Origin: Olavius algarvensis Delta 4 endosymbiont
GTDB taxonomy: Bacteria > Desulfobacterota > Desulfobacteria > Desulfobacterales > CAJINA01
DNA length: 62,323 nucleotides
Reading direction: 5' to 3'
Assembly (NCBI GenBank): GCA_905176665.1
Contig: CAJINA010000155.1
Location: forward strand, 1-62,323
The translations under genes and the position numbers were made by a program. This document shows positions 17,956 through 25,393 of the stretch, in pieces. Below the pieces are notes generated by a model. It was not told the origin of the DNA. It saw nothing but the letters and a program-made list of their open reading frames with translations, and made no database searches. Each line of letters opens with the position of its first letter. Position 1 is the stretch's first letter.

Positions 17956-18744
17956 TCAGTTGGCCTCATCCAGGAACGCAGGGCCGGAATAGAGTTCGGC
18001 AAACCGGGCCCCGTTGCGGCTGTTGGCCTTGTAGTAATCGATGCATTTTTTCACGATCTTGAGGACCTTGTCTTCGGTGTGGATCCCCGGCAGTGGTTCG
18101 GCGAGTCGCGGGTGCCGGCCAAGCTTGCCGCCCAGCAGGACACGATAGCCCTTTTGGCCGTCCACGATGGTGCCGGTGGGGCACTCCTTGGCGCACAGGC
18201 CGCACTGCAGGCACAATTGACTGTCAATAACCGGTATTTCCGCATCCGCATCCAGTTGCACTGCCTGGTCCCGGCACACCTCTACGCAGTTGCCGCACAA
18301 CGAGCAGGCTTCTTCAGTGATGACCGGCGCGCTTACGCCGATAATACCGATATCCTTGATTTGCGGCCGGGAACAGGCGTTCGGGCAGTCGGAGATCGTC
18401 ACCCGGAACTCGTGATGATATTTCAGATCCCCCGGTACATTTGCTTTCAGAAAACCCAGGAGATCTTCCGCCTGCAGCAGTTCTTCAAGCCGGGCCAGCA
18501 GGTTTTCACTTTCCGCTGTGCGGTTTGGGCATCCCCCGGCACCAAAACAGGCATCCACCTGATAGCCCTTTATCTCTGAACTCATGTTGTCCAGAAATTT
18601 CTTGCGTGCGGTCTGTACAACCGCCAGGGTGACCGTGTCCCGGCCGGTGAGGCGGGCTTCCTTTTCCACGCGCGCCCGGACCTTTTTCCTGACAAAGAAG
18701 GGTACCTTCTTGACCGCATCTTCAGCTTCCGGTGTCCATTGCAT
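17956..18744 (-). CDS. PCP-red domain plus siroheme/ferredoxin protein (AsrC/Fsr-like)
   Basis: A 262-residue protein. Residues ~1-50 match the PCP_red domain (WTPEAEDAVKKVPFFVRKKVR). Next is a small sulfite/nitrite reductase C-terminal-type domain with the siroheme-cluster ligands as C-x5-C (CFGAGGC) and C-x3-C (CPNACSR). Then come two [4Fe-4S] motifs (CSLCGNCVEVC, CLQCGLCAKEC) and the family end VLLGGKLGRHPRLAEPLPG. Anaerobic sulfite reductase AsrC and related proteins have this layout, but a role in reducing the neighbouring folate reductase is also possible. ATG 18744 follows CAGGAG; the frame extends 46 codons upstream without family sequence. Confidence 0.82.
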   Translation of the reverse strand: MQWTPEAEDAVKKVPFFVRKKVRARVEKEARLTGRDTVTLAVVQTARKKFLDNMSSEIKGYQVDACFGAGGCPNRTAESENLLARLEELLQAEDLLGFLKANVPGDLKYHHEFRVTISDCPNACSRPQIKDIGIIGVSAPVITEEACSLCGNCVEVCRDQAVQLDADAEIPVIDSQLCLQCGLCAKECPTGTIVDGQKGYRVLLGGKLGRHPRLAEPLPGIHTEDKVLKIVKKCIDYYKANSRNGARFAELYSGPAFLDEAN

Positions 18745-18895
18745 CTGTCTTTTTACTCCTGCTGTTGTCAAATGATGGCCGACACGTTGTCCACTACTTA
18801 ACACAGGATAGGGCCCCTTGCCGATAATGCAAGGGCGACCTTCCTTTTTGGGAATCGACCGTGCCTTAATGTATGGCGGCACTGGTACGGTTGCC

Positions 18896-18909
18896 TTGAT
18901 TTATGTCAA
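18896..18909. promoter_or_regulatory. FNR-type box
   Basis: TTGAT-TTAT-GTCAA is an almost perfect 5-4-5 FNR-family dyad. It lies 151 bp upstream of the siroheme/ferredoxin gene (minus strand) and 106 bp upstream of the thioredoxin-cupin gene (plus strand). I see no well-spaced -10 hexamer in either direction. Confidence 0.4.
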
Positions 18910-19015
18910 AAACCGGGGAAAAGTTCAACAATGACAGCCGGCCACGCGCGCTTTTAAAGTTGCGCTGCCCCCCGGCCTGTCTTACTATTAAAAGCAGCAA
19001 ATGGGGACCGTGAAA

Positions 19016-19888
19016 ATGACCACACCTGAAGTAACCCAGATAAAGATCGGCAAACACATGTTTGGAATCATCGGTCTGGCCGATGCCATTGCAGACATTG
19101 CCGCCGAGCACGCCGATAAAGCGGAGGACGAGCTTGCCCGTTTGCTGGTGGAACGTCTGGGCCGCAGAAATTACATTCCCGATAACGTTAAGGATGTTTA
19201 TGGCCAGGCCTTTGTGCGCGAGTATAAGAAAGCTTGCGGACTCCAGGTGGTTGAGGAGCCGGAAGGGTTGACCATCAAGGTGCTGGGAGCCGGCTGTAAT
19301 GTGTGTGACAGCCTTGAGAATACGATCATGGAAACCCTGGCGGTATTAGATCTGCCGGCAGACCTGGAACATGTCCGGGATCCCGATCAGATTGCCCGCT
19401 ACGGGGTTTCAGGAACACCGGCGCTGATCATCGATGGCCAGGTCAAGTGCGTTGGCCGGAGCCCGTCGTTTGCCGAACTCCGGGAATGGCTGCAAGGCAA
19501 CGTTGATAACAAAGATACAGGAGGAGAAATGGACAAGCAGGTATTTATAAAAAACATACCGTTTTCAGAGCCGCATAAACTGGCTGATCTGGTGAACTAC
19601 GAAGAGGGGCGGGTTGTGAGCCGGACCTTGGCCCAAAACCCGGCGCTCAGCCTGACGCTGTTTGCATTTGATGCCGGCGAGGGGGTCAGTACCCACACAG
19701 CTCCCGGAGATGCCCTTGTACAGGTGCTCGATGGAGAGGCAACGATCGATATTGACGGCCAGGAGATGGTGGCGGGGCCTGGCGAAGTAGTTGTGATGCC
19801 GGCCAACGTGCCCCACGCCGTCACGGCTGTGCAGCGTTTTAAAATGATCCTGACGGTTGTCAAGCAGCCGGTTACGATAAAGTCATAA
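19016..19888 (+). CDS. Thioredoxin-like protein fused to cupin domain
   Basis: A 290-residue fusion. The N-terminal ~75 residues (QIKIGKHMFGIIGLADAI) are an extension known from deltaproteobacterial redox-active disulfide proteins. Residues ~85-165 are a small thioredoxin-like domain with active site GCNVC and cis-Pro region SGTPALII. Residues ~172-290 are a single-domain cupin (GEGVSTHTAPGDALVQVLDG, PANVPHAV). The join contains a perfect ribosome site (AGGAGGAG) seven bases or so before an in-frame ATG at 19529. The cupin can therefore also be made alone (119 residues), as if two adjacent genes lost the stop between them. ATG 19016 follows GGGGA; ATG 19001 is an alternative. Confidence 0.8.
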   Translation: MTTPEVTQIKIGKHMFGIIGLADAIADIAAEHADKAEDELARLLVERLGRRNYIPDNVKDVYGQAFVREYKKACGLQVVEEPEGLTIKVLGAGCNVCDSLENTIMETLAVLDLPADLEHVRDPDQIARYGVSGTPALIIDGQVKCVGRSPSFAELREWLQGNVDNKDTGGEMDKQVFIKNIPFSEPHKLADLVNYEEGRVVSRTLAQNPALSLTLFAFDAGEGVSTHTAPGDALVQVLDGEATIDIDGQEMVAGPGEVVVMPANVPHAVTAVQRFKMILTVVKQPVTIKS

Positions 19889-19900
19889 AAGACTTTATCG
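19875..19900 (+). terminator. Hairpin over the fusion-gene stop codon
   Basis: CGATAAAGTC, loop ATAAAA, GACTTTATCG: a perfect 10-bp stem with the stop codon in its loop. The following T content is weak, so terminator function is only likely. Confidence 0.45.
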
Positions 19901-19956
19901 TGTTAAGCTTTAAGTGTTAGATGGAAATCAAAACCTGAAGACCAACTACTGAGCAG

Positions 19957-20073
19957 TCGGGGAGTTTTTGTCGTCATGCCGGGCTTGATCCGGCAGCCAG
20001 GGACGTTTCCTTTACATGGACTGGATCCTGGCTTTCGCCAGGATGACGGGTATTTAGTGAGAGAACTCCCCGA
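19957..20073. repeat. Palindromic intergenic element, family B
   Basis: Outer arms TCGGGGAGTT (19957-19966) and AACTCCCCGA (20064-20073) enclose two inner hairpins: GCCGGGCTTGATCCGGC, and CCTGGCTTTCGCCAGG next to GATGACG. The nested layout is that of REP/MITE-like elements common in proteobacterial intergenic DNA. The remainder of the 436-bp gap (to 20324) shows no gene. Confidence 0.6.
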
Positions 20074-20324
20074 TCAATGAACTACTTAAAATACAAAGCA
20101 TAGGACTGAAATCACACGGGGAGAGCCGACACCGGCTATCCCCGTATCTTTCAAGGAAGTGGATTTCTACGAGCATACGAGAACCCGTCTTAAAAATTGG
20201 ATTTTGGTCCAGAATCAAGGCGGACGTGAATAGCGAACCGGAGGAATACTAATCGTATTTCGAGGATTTGGTATTCACGCCCAACGCCGAGTGTGGATCA
20301 AAAGACTTTTTCAAGATGGGTTCG

Positions 20325-21620
20325 CTAGTCCATTTCAAAGGCTCTTTCACCATGGATTGCATTGTCAAGCCCGATAATCTCGTCTTCTTTCTCCACGCGC
20401 AGTCCGCCGGCGATAAACTTGGTTATATAGATCACCACAAGGGTGCCGATTCCGCTGTATACGGCCGTCCCGACAATGGATAAAAATTGAGTCCAGACCT
20501 GCCCCGGGTTACCGAAGAACAGCCCCACGGCATCAGGATTAATCGCCGGAGATGCAAAAAGGCCCGTGGCCAGGGCTCCCCAGATGCCGCACATGCCGTG
20601 GACCCCGAAAGCGTCCAGGGAGTCGTCATAGCCCAGTTTATGTTTCAAGACAGCGACACTGAAAAAGCCCAGCAAGCCGGCAACCAGCCCGATAACGAGC
20701 GCGCCCGGCAGGGTTACAAATCCAGCCGCAGGGGTGATGCCCACCAGACCGGCCACTACGCCGGAGGCGATGCCCAGCACGGTCGGCTTTTTGCTATGCA
20801 CCCATTCAGCGAACATCCACGACAGGGCCCCCATGGCAGCCGCGGTGTTGGTAACCAGGAATGCTGAAGCGGCCACACCGTCGGCAGCCAGCTGGCTGCC
20901 TGCGTTGAAACCGAACCAGCCGAACCAGAGCAGTCCGGCACCAAGGGAGACCAAAGCAATACTCGAAGGAAACATGGCCTCCTTGCCGTAACCGACCCGT
21001 TTGCCCAATACCAGTGAAAGCACGAGGCCGGCCACACCGGCATTGATGTGCACCACCGTACCGCCGGCAAAATCCAGCGCACCGATGCGGGCCATCCAAC
21101 CGCCGCCCCAGGCCCAGTTGCACACCGGGCTGTAGATAAAGGTTGCCCAGAGGACCGTGAAGACGATCCAGGCAGAGAATTTCATCCGGTCGACAATTGA
21201 GCCCAACACAAGGGCCACGGTGATGCAGGCAAACGTCATCTGAAAGAGGACAAACACAATAGTGGGTATCGTGCCTGAAAGGCTGTTCACGCCGATGCCT
21301 GCCATGAATACGTGGGCCAGGCTGCCGACAAAGGCGTTGTCGCTTTCACCGAATGCCAGCGAATATCCCCAGAGCACCCAGATGATACTGACCAGGCAGT
21401 AGGTCACAAAGGTCATTGCCAGTGTGTTGAGCAGGTTTTTATATCTGGACATGCCCCCGTAAAAAAGGGCCAGCCCGGCCGGCGTCATCATCATGACCAG
21501 GGCTGTGGACACAATAATCCAGGCGGTATCCCCGGAGTTTAAGACATCCTCTCCGGCAAAAGCCGTCGAAAAGGGATACAGGCATAGGGGCAAGATCATA
21601 AACAGACGTTTTAGCTTCAT
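20325..21620 (-). CDS. amt: Ammonium transporter
   Basis: A 431-residue Amt/Rh-family protein with an N-terminal signal sequence (MKLKRLFMILPLCLYPFSTAFA) and eleven membrane segments. Signatures include GLALFYGGMSRYKN, the DFAGGTVVHINAGVAGLVL block and FGVHGMCGIWGALATG, with the conserved pore His. It conducts ammonium into the cell under nitrogen limitation. No glnB/glnK gene is adjacent, which is less usual. A near-consensus sigma54 promoter lies upstream (21691-21706), consistent with NtrC-type control. It ends with UAG. Confidence 0.93.
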   Translation of the reverse strand: MKLKRLFMILPLCLYPFSTAFAGEDVLNSGDTAWIIVSTALVMMMTPAGLALFYGGMSRYKNLLNTLAMTFVTYCLVSIIWVLWGYSLAFGESDNAFVGSLAHVFMAGIGVNSLSGTIPTIVFVLFQMTFACITVALVLGSIVDRMKFSAWIVFTVLWATFIYSPVCNWAWGGGWMARIGALDFAGGTVVHINAGVAGLVLSLVLGKRVGYGKEAMFPSSIALVSLGAGLLWFGWFGFNAGSQLAADGVAASAFLVTNTAAAMGALSWMFAEWVHSKKPTVLGIASGVVAGLVGITPAAGFVTLPGALVIGLVAGLLGFFSVAVLKHKLGYDDSLDAFGVHGMCGIWGALATGLFASPAINPDAVGLFFGNPGQVWTQFLSIVGTAVYSGIGTLVVIYITKFIAGGLRVEKEDEIIGLDNAIHGERAFEMD

Positions 21621-21690
21621 GCGATACTCTCCTTTTTCAAACTCTAGTGGAAACAGATGCTGTTTTTAAATTTTTATTATAGGAGAGCAT

Positions 21691-21706
21691 AGCAAGGCGG
21701 ATGCCA
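21691..21706 (-). promoter_or_regulatory. Sigma54 promoter of amt
   Basis: On the minus strand the sequence reads TGGCAT-CCGCC-TTGCT, matching the -24/-12 consensus (TGGCAY-N5-TTGCW) exactly. It is 71 bp upstream of the amt start. The remaining gap up to 22057 is AT-rich with no gene; I could not pick out a clear NtrC site. Confidence 0.75.
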
Positions 21707-22057
21707 TTGTCTGGGGGCAAGAAGCAATTCATTTCTATTATGCTGATAATAAAGATAAAATGTATATAAGCGGCTTATTGGGAGAGCAGGGTTTTCGTGC
21801 AGCGCGGCGCTTTAGTTTACAAAAAGGTCATATATTTTAAAATAAAGTACAAATTTGTATTATATTCAAAATGCGTTTTCCGGTTGCCCGATTGCGGGAC
21901 CTCAAGGCTGCCGAGACTTGAGGTTTTCCGGATTCTGGGGTAGCCTCTCTCTCGTGCCGGTGCAGGTGTTTAGGCGGTATCTCCGCCCGGACAAATCTTA
22001 TATGCGTCGGTGTACAGCTGGTCGCGTGAACTGATCGGACCGCTTGGGGAGCAACTT

Positions 22058-23158
22058 ATGACGAATGATGTTCATGAGAAACTGGCCCATCATCTGGCAA
22101 CCCCGGGAATGGGGTTGCCGCCTACCAGGGCCCTGGTAGACCTATTAAAAGAAATCTTTACCAACCAGGAAGCTGAGATTGTCATGTTGCTGCCGACAAC
22201 GGATGTCCCGTTGAAACCGGTCGGCTTGGTGGACCTGCAAGGAAGGACGGCGCTGGATGCGCAAATGCTGGCGGATATCCTGGACGATCTGGCTGAAAGG
22301 GGGCTTATCTATTCCGGTAAATTGGAAAGTGGCGAGTCCGGGTATGCTCTCCACCAAGCGGGCTTCGGGTTCCCCCAGTCATTTTTCTGGAAAGGTGAAG
22401 ATACGCCCCGGGCCCGGAAAATGACCAAACTGGTCTTGAAGTATTTCAACCGAACGGTAACCCGGGAGGCATTCGGCGGAAGAAAAACCAAAGCCTATCG
22501 TTATATTCCCATCAACCAGTCGTTGAATCCGGAGGTGCAGGCGATCCTGCCGCACGACAGGATGGAGATGGTTCTGGAAGCGGCCGACCGCTTTGCCGTT
22601 GCCCATTGCCCCTGCCGGGTCGAGGCCGATCTGATGGACAGAGGCTGTGGGCACCCTTTAGAAGTCTGTCTTAAATTCGATGAGATGGCAGATTTTCTCG
22701 TTGAACGCGGATTGGGCAAAGAGATTACGCGCGCTGCGGCCCGTGCCACCGTACGCCAGTCCGCTGAAGCCGGGCTGGTTCATTTTGTCGATAATGCGGC
22801 CGGCAAGGTAAAGCACAATTGCAACTGCTGTGGCTGTGCCTGCTGGAATGTTGGTTCGATCAGGCGCCGCAAGATCCCCCGGGATGACCTGATGGCGGTC
22901 TATTTTACCCGCAAAACACTCCCGGACCAATGCACCGGCTGTGGCGCGTGTGTCGACATCTGCCCGGTGCAGGCCATTGAACTCAATGCGGATGTAGCGG
23001 TTGTCGACCAGCAGTGGTGCATCGGCTGCGGTGTCTGCACGCTGCGGTGTGAATTTGACGCACTCCAAATCTGCTATCGCGAAGATCAGAATCAGCAGGT
23101 TCCAACTGATTTTGAGCGGCTCCATACAGCCATCCGTGCGGAGAACAAGCAGGGCTGA
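22058..23158 (+). CDS. Multi-Cys 4Fe-4S ferredoxin-type protein
   Basis: A 366-residue cytoplasmic protein. The N-terminal ~100 residues are helical and resemble a winged-helix-like segment. A Cys-rich middle follows: AHCPCRVEAD, HPLEVCLKFD and CNCCGCACWN. It ends in two [4Fe-4S] motifs (CTGCGACVDICP, CIGCGVCTLRC). Proteins of this layout are frequent in sulfate reducers and annotated only as 4Fe-4S binding. The ATG at 22058 follows GGGGAGC; the frame is open 16 codons further upstream. Its partner is unknown. It converges with cysK on the other strand. Confidence 0.75.
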   Translation: MTNDVHEKLAHHLATPGMGLPPTRALVDLLKEIFTNQEAEIVMLLPTTDVPLKPVGLVDLQGRTALDAQMLADILDDLAERGLIYSGKLESGESGYALHQAGFGFPQSFFWKGEDTPRARKMTKLVLKYFNRTVTREAFGGRKTKAYRYIPINQSLNPEVQAILPHDRMEMVLEAADRFAVAHCPCRVEADLMDRGCGHPLEVCLKFDEMADFLVERGLGKEITRAAARATVRQSAEAGLVHFVDNAAGKVKHNCNCCGCACWNVGSIRRRKIPRDDLMAVYFTRKTLPDQCTGCGACVDICPVQAIELNADVAVVDQQWCIGCGVCTLRCEFDALQICYREDQNQQVPTDFERLHTAIRAENKQG

Positions 23159-23185
23159 TCAGGATGGTTTCCCCATGTCCGTAGT

Positions 23186-24109
23186 TCAGTCGCTCATAAG
23201 CGGCGTACTGAGATACCGCTCCCCGGTATCGCAAATGATAGTCACCACCTTCTTCCCCTGGTTCTCCGGTCGCGCCGCAATCTGCAGGGCAGCCCAGGCG
23301 TTGGCACCCGCCGAGATACCGCACAGGATGCCTTCTTGCGCTCCAAGCCGGCGGGACGTTTCAAACGCATCGTCGGCGGCGACGGTTACGATCTCATCGA
23401 TAATGTCGGTATTGAGTACCTCCGGAACGAAGCCGGCCCCGATGCCCTGAATCTTATGGGGCCCCGGTTGGCCCCCGGAAAGAACCGGTGAATCGGCCGG
23501 TTCCACCGCAATGGCTTGAAATTCAGGCTTGCGGGCTTTGATGACTTCAGAAACACCAGTGATGGTGCCGCCGGTGCCGACACCTGCAACGAAGATATCA
23601 ACCTGTCCATCCGTATCGCTCCAGATCTCTTCAGCAGTTGTTTTGCGGTGAATTTCAGGATTGGCCGGGTTGCCAAACTGGTTGGGCATATAGGATCCTG
23701 GTATTTCCGCGAGAATCTCGTGGGCTTTGGCAATGGCCCCCTTCATACCTTTAGGGCCAGGTGTGAGAACCAGCTCGGCCCCCAGGTGTTTGAGCAGGGA
23801 CCGTCTTTCCAGACTCATGGTTTCCGGCATGGCCAGGATCAAGCGGTACCCCTTGGCCGCGCAGACAAAGGCCAGGGCAATGCCCGTGTTGCCACTGGTG
23901 GGTTCCACGATGACCGAGTCGGGGTTGATTACCCCCTGATCCTCAGCGGCTGAGATCATTGCATTTCCGATGCGATCCTTTACGCTGGCTAGTGGATTCA
24001 TAGATTCAAGCTTGACCAGGACTTCCGCACCGATATCTTTTGTGAGCTGATTCAATCTCACCAGCGGTGTTGACCCGATGGTATTGCTCACATTGCCGTA
24101 AATTGCCAT
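23186..24109 (-). CDS. cysK: Cysteine synthase
   Basis: A 307-residue PLP enzyme of standard CysK length. PLP-lysine region [10 protein letters not shown], substrate loop [11 protein letters not shown] and the PLP phosphate loop GTGGTITG are all present. It makes cysteine from O-acetylserine and sulfide. It follows cysE by 10 bp; the strong ribosome site AGGAGG lies inside that gap, so the two are one operon. Confidence 0.95.
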   Translation of the reverse strand: MAIYGNVSNTIGSTPLVRLNQLTKDIGAEVLVKLESMNPLASVKDRIGNAMISAAEDQGVINPDSVIVEPTSGNTGIALAFVCAAKGYRLILAMPETMSLERRSLLKHLGAELVLTPGPKGMKGAIAKAHEILAEIPGSYMPNQFGNPANPEIHRKTTAEEIWSDTDGQVDIFVAGVGTGGTITGVSEVIKARKPEFQAIAVEPADSPVLSGGQPGPHKIQGIGAGFVPEVLNTDIIDEIVTVAADDAFETSRRLGAQEGILCGISAGANAWAALQIAARPENQGKKVVTIICDTGERYLSTPLMSD

Positions 24110-24119
24110 GTCGACCTCC

Positions 24120-25067
24120 TCATTTATAGATCAATTTTGGTGTTTCCATGAATACCCGGGTATCCGGCGGGACAGACTCAGTAATCCAGACGTTTCCGCC
24201 GATAACCGACCTTGCTCCGATGGTCGTTTCGCCCCCCAAAATGGTAGCTCCGGAATAGACGATCACATCGTCTTCTATGGTGGGGTGGCGCTTTTCGCCA
24301 CGCAGGCGATCGACAGCGTCCCGGGGCAGCGAAAGCGCCCCCAGGGTTACCCCCTGATAAATACGGACGCTTTTGCCAATGTGGGTGGTTTCCCCTATGA
24401 CCACACCGGTGCCGTGATCGATCACAAAGCTTTCACCAATGCGGGCTCCCGGGTGGATGTCTATGCCGGTCAGGCCGTGGGCGTGTTCGGACATAATGCG
24501 CGGCAGCAAGGGAACCCCCAGCTCGAAAAGCTTGTGGGCCACCCGGTGCACCATCGTGGCAAAAATGCCCGGATAGCTGAAGATAATTTCATCGTGACTT
24601 TGGGCGGCTGGATCGCCATTGAACACGGCCCGGACATCAGTGGCCAGCAGTTGACGCAGGTCAGGGATGGCTTCCATGGCTGCCAGGGCCGTCTGGTTGC
24701 CCTTCTCGCCGCATTCCAGACAATCCTGGCCGAACCGGAAACAGTCGTGTCGCATGACATGGGTGATATAATCGGAAAGCGCGTCGTAGAGATCGGAAAT
24801 CATCTGTCCGATACTGTACTTGAGATTGACCGGATCGATTTTCTCACGCGAGAAGTACCCCGGGAACAATACTTCCCTGAATTTAGCGATCAGGTTACCG
24901 ACGGAACTGCTGGAACGGAGCGGCTCATAATCAACGTGGGAAAAACAGCTCGGGTCACTGCTGTTGGCGATGATCTTTTCAACTATTACCGGCAGCTTTT
25001 GTCGGTATCGCCGTAAAATCTCCGAGTCTGTTTTGCACGCAGTCAGTTCATTTAGACCGTCACTCAT
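24120..25067 (-). CDS. cysE: Serine O-acetyltransferase
   Basis: A 315-residue protein of the longer SatA/EpsC class. The N-terminal ~170 residues are a helical domain; the C-terminal left-handed beta-helix has [27 protein letters not shown] and [15 protein letters not shown]. It makes O-acetylserine for cysK, next in the operon. The start at 25067 follows GGAGAG; an upstream ATG at 25130 lies 21 codons earlier and is less likely. A promoter and dyad for this operon are at 25121-25175. Confidence 0.92.
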   Translation of the reverse strand: MSDGLNELTACKTDSEILRRYRQKLPVIVEKIIANSSDPSCFSHVDYEPLRSSSSVGNLIAKFREVLFPGYFSREKIDPVNLKYSIGQMISDLYDALSDYITHVMRHDCFRFGQDCLECGEKGNQTALAAMEAIPDLRQLLATDVRAVFNGDPAAQSHDEIIFSYPGIFATMVHRVAHKLFELGVPLLPRIMSEHAHGLTGIDIHPGARIGESFVIDHGTGVVIGETTHIGKSVRIYQGVTLGALSLPRDAVDRLRGEKRHPTIEDDVIVYSGATILGGETTIGARSVIGGNVWITESVPPDTRVFMETPKLIYK

Positions 25068-25120
25068 TGGTTCTCTCCATTTATCCGGTATAGCCGGTGC
25101 GTGGGGTGCTTGGTGAATGG

Positions 25121-25175
25121 TTTGTGTCACAAAGTGGTATTTCGACTAATATAATACCGAAACGGCCGGGTGCAA
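25121..25175 (-). promoter_or_regulatory. Probable cysEK promoter with dyad
   Basis: On the minus strand: -35 TTGCAC, 16-bp spacer, -10 TATATT, start near 25141. A perfect dyad TTTGTG-A-CACAAA (25133-25121) lies at about +8 to +20, where a bound protein would repress. The dyad looks like a Crp/HcpR-class half-site pair with very short spacing; the binding protein is unknown. Confidence 0.45.
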
Positions 25176-25393
25176 GATACGCGTCAGGTGAAAAACCGGC
25201 CGGACGTCATACCGTTTTGGCGTGGAAAGAGCCCGGCCAATCCGTCGCTTTACCCGGGTTGTTGGCACCCCGACAGTTCGAAATCGAGCGGATCCGGCCC
25301 TTGTAATTTTGGTCCTAAGAGGAACTCTCCAGCTGACGGCAACTATAATAATCTTCTTTAATTTCAGACGATTTTATAATATGGTTATCGCCA

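Noticed and set aside
24108..25016. 302-codon open frame antisense to cysE
   Set aside because: It mirrors the cysE reading frame exactly, has no ribosome site and no recognisable domain; cysE is certain.
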